This document shows positions 1-11,043 of a stretch of 64,000 nt of DNA, in pieces. The notes beneath the pieces were generated by a model. It was not told the origin of the DNA, made no database searches, and was given only the letters and a program-made list of their open reading frames with translations. The DNA lies in assembly GCF_020740795.1 (NCBI RefSeq), contig NC_067312.1:70142905-70206904 (forward strand), written 5' to 3'. This DNA is from Apus apus (lineage: Eukaryota > Chordata > Aves > Apodiformes > Apodidae). Numbering within the stretch: position 1 is the first letter of the stretch; every line of letters begins with the position of its first letter. Both the position numbers and the translations under genes were made by a program.

Positions 1-420
1 CCTATTGGTGTCATCCTGCCCCAAGGAGCAAGATAGAGGTGGCTTCGTTGGGTCTGATCTTGGCCATAAATCTTGTTCCATGTTCGGATCCCCCAGATGG
101 AGCCCAATTAAGTCCCTCAGTTTCTTGGGCTGTAAAACCACTCCAGGTGTCATTGGAATGTGCGGATACCTCACTTCTCTTAAACCATTATATTCCTAAC
201 ACTAGGGTATATATATATATAAATAAAAAAATAACACAACTCTATGCTTCTAACACTAGGATGCAAAAACAACACTACATTTCATTTCTAACAGGGCCGT
301 GGGCAGTGGGACAGCGGCTGAATCCAGGCGATGTCCCTGCTGACGCTCGCTGGGGGCTCTGCCCACCGGCACGGGGGTGGCTGGGCCTCAGAACACCTCA
401 GACCACCAGTTCCCTCTTCC
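1..420. other. Unassigned GC-moderate DNA with a short AT tract
   Basis: No gene, RNA or repeat family is recognised here. A short TA-rich tract (about 208-232) is flanked by two copies of the phrase CTAACACTAGG about 45 bases apart, which suggests a small local duplication. Open frames through this stretch have no domain signal and look incidental. Confidence 0.5.
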
Positions 421-430
421 CCTCCTCGCA

Positions 431-651
431 GGTGCCTCACAGAGGCAAGCAGCTCCGGTGCTGCCACGTCCGCATCGGGGTGGAATATCAGCGTAAAAAG
501 CGGGCTTTTCCGAGCTTTCTGGAGCCGCCAACAAGCCCAGGTGGCACGAGGGAAGGGCAGCTCCGTGGAAAAGGAAAAGAACTTGGCCTGCCTCAGCTGT
601 GCCAGCGAGCTGAACGCCGAGATACGGAGAAGGAAGAGCAAGGACCTCCAG
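431..651 (+). other. Possible exon of an unrecognised gene (weak)
   Basis: One frame stays open between a pyrimidine-rich CAG acceptor-like site just before 431 and a CAG/GTCTGT donor-like site at about 651. It encodes a hydrophilic, Lys/Arg/Ser-rich segment (for example SVEKEKNLACLSCASELNAE). Third positions are GC-rich, as in nearby real exons. A second open stretch in another frame at about 1093-1239 contains ALRKDQENAKSSSLHVLQEL. I recognise no family, no start codon belongs to it, and it could be chance in GC-rich DNA or the edge of a gene to the left. Confidence 0.18.
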
Positions 652-1421
652 GTCTGTTCCAGGCTCTTTATGACTCCCCTTTCTCAGCTGGTGCTTTAGG
701 CCTGGGGTGGGTTTTCCCTCTCCGACGTGTCCCAGCATCACTGCCCACACCAGAGCCCAGCTCAGGGCTCGCCACGCAGGTAGTAGTAGGGGAATGCAAA
801 GAGGTACCCAAAAAGAGAACTCCCAAGAGACAGGAGGCTGTGTTCTGAGAGCCAAAAGCTGTATAGGCAGCAAAAATACCGCAGTCTCCAGCAGGGCCAA
901 GAGCTCCCTTGGCCACATGTGGGACTGGCTGCCATGAGAAGTGCTGCCTGTTGTGGTGTCATCACCTGCCCTCCTGGCCAGGCACAGTGGTCCCCAGAGG
1001 GATCAAACGGGATGTCCCTGCTGCCAGGGCAGAGGCATGATCCCCAGCCTCTCTTCGGTGTGTCTGGTGGGCATTCAGCCAGAATTGTGTTTACCCGGGA
1101 CAAAATTGTGGCCCTCAGGAAAGACCAGGAGAATGCAAAGAGCAGCAGCCTTCATGTCCTGCAGGAGCTGAAGCTGTGGCGGCTGGGATTTCCCTCAGCA
1201 AGGGCAGCAGACCCCTGTCCAGCATGGCATGTGTCCTGAGGAGTCTGGTCCTGTCAAAGCTGCTCTGGCCAAGGGCTGGAGAGAGGTGGGCAGAACTGGG
1301 CCCTGCATCAGCTCTAGCAGCCAGTCCTGTCTCCCAGGCTGTGGTGAGAAGGTGACTGCAGGGCTCCTGCCAGCCCTGGTCCTCCAGCACCTGGGGCCTT
1401 GTCTATGGCATGGGAAACTTC

Positions 1422-1570
1422 GAGAATCATAGAATCATCAGGGTTGGAAAAGACCTTCAAAGTCACCAAGTCCAACCATCCACCCATCTCTCTTGGGAGA
1501 CCTGATTTGCCATTAAACCACCAAGGCTGTGCTCTCTCATGATATCGTGTATCCATGTTTCTACTAATTC
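1422..1570 (-). mobile_element. CR1 LINE 3'-end fragment
   Basis: It starts with AGAATCATAGAATCAT followed by the GGTTGGAAAAGACCTT...AAGTCCAACC block. This is the reverse complement of the conserved CR1 3' end with its octamer-like tail, so the element points to the minus strand. The remainder decays quickly after about 100 bases. It is a typical 5'-truncated avian CR1 remnant. Confidence 0.85.
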
Positions 1571-2039
1571 CATTCTTTAATGTAGTTTCTTTCCCTTGTA
1601 CATAGGTCTATCTTACTCATCCAGAATTCCCACAAGCCCTTGTTCAGAGCCAGGATCACATTTGCCACCTCCTCAGTTCCCAAACTTCCAAGCTTCTTGT
1701 GAGAGGGCCCCCAGCAGACATCAGACCCTGCAGGGCTGTCCAGCTCTTTGGCACATCACAACCCCCAAGACAGTTCCAGTATCTTTCCTCTTGAAAGATT
1801 CGGGTGATGCCTTTTGCAGACAGCTGAAAGTAGCCTCACCATCATAGTCCTTAGCTCCCATGAGAGACTTCAGCCATCCTGATACTTGCTGGAGAGGCTG
1901 GCAGCACCAGTCCCTCCACCCCATTTTCTGGGCAAGCCCTTGGACCAGGGGCTGCTGGTCTGCTCCTGTCCCCTGGACCACAGAGAAAGGCAACGCAGGA
2001 GGCAATGGTCACTGCAGTTTGGCACAAGCACCAGCAGCC

Positions 2040-2411
2040 TTTATTTGGCATCTTTCCCTTTGATGGGACACTCCTTGCCCTGCCACCTGTTGCTGACAGC
2101 TGTCCTGCTGAACAGGTTGGCTGGAAACCCTGTGCTGAGCCAGGAATACTGGATCCACCATGCTCACAGCAAGCAGGAGGAGAGCACAAGGTCCTCCTCG
2201 GGACACTGCGGGCCAGAGAGGAATGCCCACAGCTCCCTGCCAGCACCCAGCTGGGACATTACCTCTGCAGGAACCCTGCCGATGCCCTGGAATAGCACTC
2301 TGGAGCTCCAGAGGGGCAGGAGGGGCCAGGAGCAGGAGGCAAGGCTCACCCTCTTCTGCAAGAGCTGCCTTTGGATGTGCTTGGATGCATCAGACCAGAC
2401 TTTGCAGATTT
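2040..2411 (-). pseudogene. Mosaic remnant of a CCDC81-like gene
   Basis: This block sits just downstream of the intact CCDC81-like gene and repeats pieces of it in the correct 5'-to-3' order. An exon-2 copy (2350-2411, 62 nt as in the parent, both splice sites kept, KVWSDASKHIQRQLLQKR) comes first. Next are the start of intron 2 and a few bases like exon 4 (the FQGIG region, about 2278-2292). The exon 6/7 region follows (about 2130-2280, with VDPVFLAQHRVS). Last is the end of the terminal exon (about 2045-2120), which closes in TAA within AAATAAA. Most of exons 3-5 and all of exons 8-10 are missing, and the exon-7 acceptor AG has become TG. It is best read as a deleted tandem duplicate. It may lie inside the 3' untranslated region of the intact gene and offers an AATAAA (minus strand, 2040-2045) as its poly(A) signal. 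Confidence 0.8.
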
Positions 2412-2452
2412 CTGGAAAGCAAAGGAAAGACACGCCAAGGCACCAGCAGCCT

Positions 2453-5400
2453 CTACTTAGCACCTTGCCCTTTGATGGGGGTCTCCTTGCCCTGGCTCCC
2501 ATTGCTGACAGCTCTCCTGCTGAACAGGGTGGCTGCTGTGATGGACAAGAGCCCTTCCACTGGACTCTTGTAGGGCTGCTTGTAGCTTCTTGGTGTGGCT
2601 GCCAGTTCCTGCGCCTTCCAGCGCCGCTGCAAGAGCCTCGTCTCCTCCCTCCTGAAAAGGGACACAGAAATACGGGCCTCAGCAAAGCCCAGCAGGTGAG
2701 CCAGCCTTTTGTCTTCAGCCTGGACACCTCCAGTGGTGGGTGCTGCTCTCGGCTTTCCCTGTTCTCTGCAGGAGCCTGCACAGCACTTACCCTGCACATC
2801 CCTCTGGTGCTCTCTGCCTGGCAGGGCTTGGGCATCTCCCCTTCTCCTGTGGTCCCTCCTTCCTCAGCTTCTCAGCATACTCCTTTCTCAGGAGGTGGGC
2901 AGGACGATGGGGATCCTCATAGAGATAGCGGCAGGTGCTCTGCAAAGGCAGAAGGGACACTCCTAAAGCACTGCCACCCCAGCTGGGGCTGCTCCCAAGC
3001 CTGCAGCTGAGCTGTGTGTCTTCCAGGCCATGGGGCTGAGCCCTCGCAGAGCGGTACGGGCACGAGATGGACTCTCCATGGCACAGAGGTGTCTGTGCTG
3101 GGAGACCCTCCCCACTCCCTCCCAGAGCCCTTTTCCTGGGGGCTGTTGAGTGCCTGTCATACCTGGCCTTGCTCCACCTGCTGCCTTGTTCTTTTGGCAT
3201 GGAATTCCTGCCACGCTTCCACTTGCAGCTCCTGGCACTTGGACGCCATCAGCAGCCGGAGCCGTTTTTCCTCCCTCACAGAACGGGGGGATTCTGTTTC
3301 CTGGAGGACACAGACACACACACCCCCCCCCATGTGCATCATTGTTCTTCTGAGGCTGGGGCAGGACAGAAGGGCAGGGATGGTGGGCAGCTCTTGCTGC
3401 CTCTTCTGCCACTGCCCAGAGCCCCAGATGTCACCCAGGCTGGCAAATCCCTGGACTTACCACTCCTGAGGACTGAGGAACAATTGGTGGGAGCTTCAGT
3501 TCTGACTCAGCTGGACGTCTGGGCTGCTTCAGCTCCTTCTTGGTCTTTGTCTGGATGACTGGCAGAACTCTAGAGAGACACAGCAGGATGAGCTTGTGGG
3601 AACTCACTCTGAGCCACGTGATCCCAGCCGAGCTCCCAGCCTTGCCCCAGGCTCCAGTACCACCAGGTGGTTTGGCAGGAGCAACATGTGTTCCACAGGA
3701 CAACAGTGCCAGGGCCTTTGGGCATCAGTTCAGGCACCCCTGGCCAAGGGAAACATCTCACTCACACAACACTGGGGGTGTGGTGGGCCCAGCAGCCTCA
3801 GCCACACTGCTCCTCCAGGAGGAGGCTCACCTGGCTTGGCCAGCCTCCTTGGCTTTAGCCTCCTCCTCTTCCCTGGCCAACACCCCAAACACGGAAACCC
3901 TCTGCCGAGCCAGGAACACTGGATCCACCACACTCACTGCAAGACGAGGACACAAGATCCTCTTCAGGACCCTGCGGGCCAGAGAAGAGCACCCACAGCC
4001 CCTGCCAGCACCCAGCTGGGACATCACCTCTGCGGGAACCCCCGCCCCAAGGCGCCAACTCTCTCCTGGGCTTCTGGGAAACCGCAGTGACCGGTGCTTG
4101 GTGTGGGAGCTGGAGCGCAAGCCTGCAAACAAGAGGGCACCAGATGGGCAAAAGAGCTCCACACGCCCTTGGAGGCGACACTAACAAGCTGCTGGCTGGC
4201 ATCTGTGGGAGGCACTGAGGATTCCTTGGGGGATGCAACTCTTGGTGGGACCTGAGGCACCCCATGGTCTCCACCAGCCTCCACCAGTGCTTCCCTCGCC
4301 TTCCTGCCAGAAAACTGCTCATCTGAGCACCAGCCCTCTGAGGGTCCCCAAGACCCTCCTGCCTCTCTCACTCTTAGTGCACATCAAGAGTGGGCTGGCC
4401 CCTTCATCTGCCCTACGCTGGGCAGGAGAGGAGCCTTGGCAAGAGGGTGTCCCCAGAGCAGGAGCCAAGCAGCTGTTCCCTGCACCAGCCAAGGGGCTGC
4501 AGAAGCTGTCCTGCTCACCTTGGCAGCACCATGACCCCGTCTTGACTGAGCCGAGCAAAATCGGTTTTGCCTGGGAAGGCCACAGTTCTTCTCATCTTGG
4601 AGTCCTGCAGGGGGACACAGCCACGTCAGCAGGTGCCCAGCACACGTGCTGGTTGCTCAGCTGGCAAAACATCTCAGAGACACAAAGGCTGCCTCTCAGG
4701 AAGCCTGGCACCACCTTCCCTCTTCCTGTCATTCCCCCTCCCTCAAACGGCCTGAGGTGCTACCAGACTTGGCCCATCCAGAGCCTGCCCAGGCCAGGCA
4801 GTGAGGCAGGTGATGGCAGCCAGGAGAAAGCAGCTGGAGACAGCTTGGGCAGCATTGCCACCGAGCCATGAGGAGCAGCCCCAGGGCACTGAGAGCTCAC
4901 CTCGAGAAGAGCTGCTGCCATGTTCCCGGTTGCATCCATCTCCAGCAGGCACTCTTCAAAGAAGGTCATGCGGACCGCTTTTCTGCGCACGGCAAGGATG
5001 CCGATGCCCTGGAAGTGGAATTCCACCTCTGTGTTGTCCTTGAGGGCCCCAACAAAGAAAAGCAGGGTCTCGTGTATGCACTGCTCCACGATTTTTGGGC
5101 AGAAATGGATGTCTGCAGCAATCTGCTCAAAGTCCAGGGGAACACATTGGGTCTTGTCTAAGAAACAAGCACAAGGCAACAGAGTCACTCACACCACAGC
5201 TCAAGGACTTGCAATGGTGTTGTTTCAACACCACTTCCCACAACAGGACCTGAGGGCTGGTCCCTCACACAGGCTCAGCACTGCAGGTTGCAAGAGCCTG
5301 TGGTGTTGGCCTCTCACAGGTGCTGGCACCAAGTCAAATGCCAGGGCTGTGCAGGGGAAGCACCTGTCTTCTTACCCAGAAGGCTGGTCTTTGAACACTT

Positions 5401-6240
5401 GAGATTGTAAAATTTCTTCAGAAACCTGCACAGCTCAAACACAGGTCTCTCAACTGGCAAGACCTTGTCCTCTCCCACTGTGGCAGACGCTGGGACAACT
5501 GCAAATGTCCCAACTCCCAGGTCAACCACCTGAAAAGGCAAGCAAGAAGAGGGAGCACTGTCAGTGCTGCGCAGGGGCAGGAAGGTGCCGCAGGGCTCGT
5601 GTGTCCTGGGGACGGTGCTTTGTGCCCTGCCCGCTCCGGAGCTCCAGAGGGGCAGGAAGGGCCAGGAGCAGGAGGCAAGGCTCACCCTCTTCTGCAAGAG
5701 CTGTCTCCGGATGTGCTTGGATGCACTAGACCAGACTCTGCAGATTTCTGGAAAGCAAAGCAAAGACACACCGTGCTCTGAGTTGGCCATGCCCAGCAAC
5801 CCAGCACCCACCTACACACAGAGGTGACACTGGAGGGCACTGAAGGTCCCCCTTGCCATGAGCAAACCCTTGCAAAGCTAGGGTGTTTGTGACCACCTCC
5901 AAGGACCCAGCCGTGTGCCCAGGATGGGCCTGGGAAGGAAGGCAGGCACTGGTGGTGCTTTGGGGAAGGGGATCCCACCCTTTGACACAGACATCGGCCA
6001 CAGGCCTGGGCTACCACAGCCCTGAGCCCCAAGGCACCAGCAGGGAGAGCTCCTGTTGCAGCCACCACTCTCATCCTGAAGACCCTGCCTCAGCCACAGC
6101 CTCAGGGTCTCCACAGTTCACCTCCACTTCCTCGTGGCTCTGACAGCATTCCTGCCCGGGGTCTTACCATTGGTGGTGAGCTCCTTGAGGGTTTGGAGCT
6201 TCTCAGGCTCCAAAGGTTGAAGGAGCAGGTACTGCCTCAT
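2453..6240 (-). CDS. CCDC81-like protein (HU-domain coiled-coil protein), 11 exons
   Basis: Exons on the minus strand are 6240-6168, 5747-5686, 5529-5376, 5157-4901, 4604-4519, 4122-4028, 3936-3831, 3569-3461, 3300-3163, 2939-2791 and 2651-2453. Every junction is GT-AG and all phases agree, giving 475 aa ending in TAG. Residues about 25-96 (exons 2-3: ICRVWSSASKHI, VVDLGVGTFAVVP, VERPVFEL) match the first eukaryotic HU domain of CCDC81. Residues about 97-182 (exon 4: CVPLDFEQIAADIHF, HETLLFFVGALK, GIGILAVRRKAVRM) match the second. The rest is charged and partly coiled-coil (REEKRLRLLMASKCQELQ; LRKEYAEKLRKE; REETRLLQRRWKAQ). CCDC81 is a centrosome- and cilium-associated protein in mammals. Human CCDC81 is longer (about 650 aa), so this is either a shortened paralogue or has further unseen exons. 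I give no symbol because bird genomes appear to carry several such genes, and orthology cannot be settled by reading. Confidence 0.85.
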
Positions 6241-7189
6241 CTTTGCCCCCTGCTTTTCAGTGGCTTCCAAAGAGTTGCTGGTCCTGCTACAAAATCCCTC
6301 TGCTCCTCCTACTTTCTCCTTCTGTTATTTGCCCAGGCAGCGTCTCTTGCTATCTCCCAGGGCCTCCACTCGCCTCCTCCTGGCAGCAAGGCCACTCCTC
6401 TGGAGCACAGCACTGGCAAGAGCAGTCCTGGGGTTGCCCTGGTCTTGCCAGAGTGTGGCCTCAGGCACAGTGGGGAGAGAGATGTCCCTGTGGCACAGTG
6501 ACTCCGCACTGTGACATCACAATGGGCTGCACAATGGGGAATCCTGCCACACACAATCATCCTCCTGGAAGAGCTGAAGCTCCCCCAAAAACAGGGTAAC
6601 AATGAGCCCTCACATGATGAAAGGGAAGAGCAGCAGCATGCAAAAAGATGGAATGTCAGCCTGCTGGGTCCTGCTGGAGCCAGCCTGTCTGCATCCAAAA
6701 GAACCCGCACGTTCCAAGTAGCCAGCTTGGTGGTATCTGCAAGCTTGCTGAGGGTGCACTCAGTCCTTCTAGCTGTCACACCACTAGGGTTGCTGGCTTT
6801 CATGCTGAGAAAGTTGGGTTGTCTGTGCAGAAGGCAGTAAACCAAATCTACCAGATTCTGAATTCCTTCAGTGATCTCCATCAGCACTTGTGTGGTTAAG
6901 TTCCTGGAATAACTCTACTGCTCCATTTGTCAGCCATATGGTGCCACCTGTAGCAGGCAGTACCACATATCAGGATTAGTTTTCAGTGTTCAATTCACTT
7001 TGTCACTACAGATACATTTTGAAGGGGTTTGTGTGCATCTGCTGGCTTCCAGCCTCCCTTAAAAGCCTGGCTTTCAGTCTCTGGATGCTCAGGATGTCTC
7101 ATCCTAAGGTAGTACTTGTACCTAATATGGTCCCAGTTTACCTCTCAACCCTTTCATGGTAAAAGGAAGGAAAAGAGAAGATCATGTGG
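6241..7189. promoter_or_regulatory. Upstream region of the CCDC81-like gene
   Basis: About 950 bases separate the CCDC81-like start codon from a CR1. No CpG island or TATA box stands out. A CRE-like octamer TGACATCA lies at 6512-6519, about 270 bases upstream of the ATG. At about 6716-6800 the phrase TTGGTGGTATCTGCAAGCTTGCTGAGGG (read in two parts: TTGGTGGTATCTGCAAG and CTTGCTGAGGG) matches the reverse complement of the CR1 reverse-transcriptase 3' part, so an old CR1 fragment is embedded here. Promoter assignment is inferred from position. Confidence 0.35.
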
Positions 7190-9045
7190 TAACCAGAGTA
7201 GTGAGGCTCCAGGGAGTTGCCGAAGCAGCCTGCCCCATGCATTAGGAGTGCCTCTGCTAAGAACAAGAGGAAGGTAATGAATGTAGGAGATTCTCTTTTG
7301 AAGGGAACTGAGGGCCCCATATGCCAGCCAGACCCAACCTCAGGGAGGTCTGCTGCCTCCCTGGGGCCCGGGTTAGCGATGTTACCAGGAAACTCCCAGG
7401 GCTGGTGCAGCCCTCTGGTCACTACCCACTAGTGATCATGCAGGTGGGCACTGATGAGGTTGCCAAGGCAAGTCCCAGGGCGATGAAAAGGGGTTTCAGA
7501 GGACTAGGCCAAATGCTTGCAGGATCAGGAGCACAGGTGGTCTTTTCCTCAGTTCCTTCAGTGGCAGGAAAAGCTGAAAGGACTAGGAAAACACCAGATT
7601 AGAGGCTGGTGCCATCAGATGAACTCTGGGTTTTTCGATCATGGAGATGTTTACAGAGCACCAGGTGTGCTAGTAAACAATGGCATAGAGCTATCAACAA
7701 GGGGGATAAGGGTTCTTGGCCAGGAGTTAGTGGGGCTCAGTGAGAGAGCTTTAAACTAGGCTTGAAGGGGGCAGGGGCTAAGACCCCTGGAAATGAGCTT
7801 GCAGGCAACAAGAGGACAAGAGTTACCAAGGCTTATCCAGAGAGCTTTAAACCAGATTTGAAGGGGGGTGGGGATACCACTGGGCTTGCTAGAGAGGTGC
7901 CTATGGGTTATGGCTCAGCACTTGAGTGGCAGCGTGCTGGTATTTATCCCACTTTGAAATGCTTCTACACTAAGGCACACAGCTTGGGGAATAAACAGGA
8001 AGAACTAGAGATCTGTGTGTGGTCGCATGGCTTTGATCTCAGTGCAATCACTGAGACATGGTGGGGTAGCTCAGATGATTGGGAGTGCTGTCACAGAGAG
8101 CTATGTACTGTTCAGGAAAGCCAGGTCATCAAAACGAGGTGGCAGAGTAGCTCTTTATGTGAAGGAACACCTGAAATGTACCAAACTCTGGCCAGGGCAG
8201 AAGGAAGAACATGTTGAGAGCTTATGGGTGAGAATTAAGGGGCAGGCCAACACGAATGACACTGTTTTGGGTGTCTACTACAGGCCACCTGATCAGGATG
8301 AGGAAGTTGATGAGGCCTTTTACAGCTGCAAGTAGCCTCATGATCACAGGCCTTGGTTCTCTGGGGGATTTCAATCACCCCGGTATTTGCTGAAATGGCA
8401 ACACAGCCAGGCATGCACAGTCCAGAAGGTTCCTGCAAAGTGTCGATGACAACTTCCTGATGCAGGTGGTTGAGGAATCGATGAGGGGCAGTGTGCTGCC
8501 AGACCTGGTACTAACAAAGAGGGTCTTGTTTGGGAGGTGAAGGTTGAGGGCAAACGTGGCTGTAGTGACCACAAAATGGTGCAATTTACTATTTTGAGTG
8601 GAAGTAGGAGAGAAATGAGCAAGACTACAACCCTGGACTTCAAAAATTCAACATTTAACCTCTTCAGAGATCTACTTGCTAGAATACTATGGGTCAAGGC
8701 TCTGGAAGGTATGTATATCCATGAAAGCTGGGCAACTTTCAAACACCACTTGCTCCAAGCTTAAAACCAGTGCATCCCAATGAGAAAAAAAATCAAGTTG
8801 AGGAGGTAGGAGACCTGCATAGATGAGTAGGGCTCTGCTGGAAAAAAATAAGGAAGTTTACAGAATGTGGAAAACAGGTCTGGCTACTCCCAGGCTATGG
8901 AGTCTCCTTCTCTGGAGATATTCCAAACCCACCTGGACATAGCCCTGAGTACTGTGCTCTAGGGGATCCTGTTTCAGTGGGAGAGCTGGACTAGATGATC
9001 TCTAGAGGTCCCTTCCAGCTCCATCAATTCTGTGATTCTGTGAGA
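7190..9045 (+). mobile_element. CR1 LINE, 5'-truncated and internally deleted
   Basis: It opens inside ORF1 (PKQPAPCIRSASAKNKRKV; GPICQPDP; MQVGTDEVAKASPRAMKRGF; DHGDVYRAPGVL) and passes into the ORF2 endonuclease (SLGNKQEELEI; ITETWW; GVYYRPPDQDEEVDEAF; about 7,960-8,760). Near 8,890 it jumps directly to the 3' tail, which ends GGTCCCTTCCAGCTCC...ATTCTGTGATTCTGTGA at about 9,043. The whole reverse transcriptase is therefore missing (about 2 kb deleted). A tandem duplication of about 95 bases lies at the ORF1/ORF2 junction (repeats beginning AGAGAGCTTTAAAC at about 7742 and 7838). Several frame breaks make it inactive. Confidence 0.9.
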
Positions 9046-9489
9046 ACCTGAGTATATACTTGCAGGCCTTTTACAGAACAAACTAATAATTCCAGGTAGT
9101 AAACTAATAATGAACCCAGTTTTTTAAAAAAATGCTTTGCTAAGAAAAAAGCCCCAAATTCAGGAACTCCTTAGAGCTGCAGGGGAGAAGGGGTTAGCTG
9201 GCTGGTCCCAGCACTGTACCAGGAGTGCCAGTGGGGATGAGAAGGCAGGAACAGCTCAGAAACACAAGGGCTAAGGGCAAAGTGTGGGCTCAAGGGCAGA
9301 GGCAAGCCCTGGGAAGACAAAGCAGATGGGTGCTCCTCCATTGTGGTCCCCACAACCCCACTGGGGGGACAGGACACAGTGCATCACCCATGGTACTGTC
9401 TGAGGTGGGACCATGGAGGTGCCACATGGGCAGGTCCCCAGGTCTGCACTGAACACATCCAAATTACCACTAGACGCAGGGAGTGCCTT

Positions 9490-9582
9490 CACAGAATCAT
9501 CCTGGTTGGAAAAGACCTTTAAGATCATCAATTCCAACTATTACCCTAACAACTCCAGAGCTAAACCATATTCCTAAGCTGT
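9490..9582 (-). mobile_element. CR1 LINE 3'-end fragment
   Basis: ACAGAATCATCCTGGTTGGAAAAGACCTTTAAGATCATC followed by TCCAACTATTACCCTAACAACTCC is the reverse complement of a CR1 3' terminus (quoted in pieces: GGTTGGAAAAGACCTTTAAG and ATTACCCTAAC). It is short and degraded. From here to about 10,400 I see no gene, only AT-rich intergenic DNA with a short CA repeat at about 10,205-10,222. Confidence 0.85.
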
Positions 9583-10399
9583 CAACACTGTAATTTACAG
9601 TGGTAAGTCTCTATTACAGCTTACAATTAACCAGGTGAGTATTGAATACTCCCCTAGTAAGAGCAAGGCCAACAGTAAAGTAGCTGATGTGAAAGTAACT
9701 CTGTTGTTAGTATTATTATGTGCTGCTACTGTCAAGAAAGCTGAAAAGATATTAAGCAGCATCTTGGAGTTTTGCTGGCCAAGTAAAAAAATCAGTATTT
9801 CATGCTTACACAATTTGTACTAGAGGCCCCCCCTTGGAGCACAGGAGGAGTGAGGCAGCGTTTCAGTGATCCACAGCTGCTGGAGGCACAAGTGAAGTGA
9901 GGTACCACTGAAGATCACTCTCATCCAAAGCACCCCGGAGAGAGGGAAAGGTGTTCAGGAGCATCAAGAGCCAAAAGCATTCTGACTTTGCTGTAAAGAG
10001 TGTATCTGCAACAGAATTTAAGAGGAGGGAAATTTCCCTTGTAAAAAATGAAACAGCAACAGATGGGAAGACTACACCTGTCCCTTGAGAGAGGAGAAGT
10101 CTGGACTTTTTAATAGCAGCATTAGTTCCACAGAAATGATGGATAAGGATGTATTTTCTTCTACTAAACTGTGGATGTAAGCAACACAGAAATGCAAACA
10201 TACATTACACACACACACATCACTTAGTTTGTGTTTTTTTTCCTATTCCTGTGGTATCCCAAACTAGAGCAACGTCTTCGATTGACACGTGTGCTGTGGT
10301 TGTCTGAACAGACTGTTTAATACTTCAGTGTCTCTGAACTGGGACTGGTCAGTTACCAAACACAGGATTATTTTTTTCCCCAGCACAGCTGCAATTTAA

Positions 10400-11043
10400 G
10401 GAGAAAAAAAAATGCACACTAGACCATAAGCTTCCTGCAAAATACAAAGGCCGAGAAGGATTTATGCTTGATTGTTGTATTTTCTGCTCCACAATTTATG
10501 AATATCTTTCAAAAAGGAATCCAAAATAATCTGTTGTACAATATATGTTCAACTTAAACATAAAAATCTGGCTGAGTACAAAACCATTAGGGCAGCAGGT
10601 TTATTTACATCACCACTATGAAACATCAAACTTTTTACATTCATTTTGAAGGTTTGCATTTTCATAAAATCTTCAAATTCTGGCAACTTATGAAATGTGT
10701 ACTCAGGAAACACACTGTACAATTGCAAAGTAAATTAAAATGTGTAAAAAATAAAAATAACTTAAGAGTGAAGCTGTTTATCTACAGTCTCTTTCAAATT
10801 AATTTCACTCATCATTTATTATCCCCTTTTTATCAATATATGGCTCAGGAATTGCTTGTATTCAGTACTCAGCTCAGGTCTGATCCTGCAGAGTTACAAG
10901 GAAGCTCAGGGGAGGTGTCTGGTTGCTGACACAGCATGTTTAGACTTGTCCTCCTGGCTCACCTGAGCAGATAAAGCAGTGCTGTCATTAGCAAAGGCCT
11001 GTTAATCCATTCAGGCAAGTCAGTGGTTGACAATTTGTTGTAC
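10400..11043 (-). promoter_or_regulatory. RAD17 3' untranslated region with candidate poly(A) signals
   Basis: Downstream of the RAD17 stop the sequence is AT-rich and non-coding. Minus-strand AATAAA hexamers lie at 10815-10820 and 10600-10605. The first would give a 3' UTR of about 250 bases and the second about 460 bases. Which one is used cannot be told from sequence alone. Confidence 0.45.
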
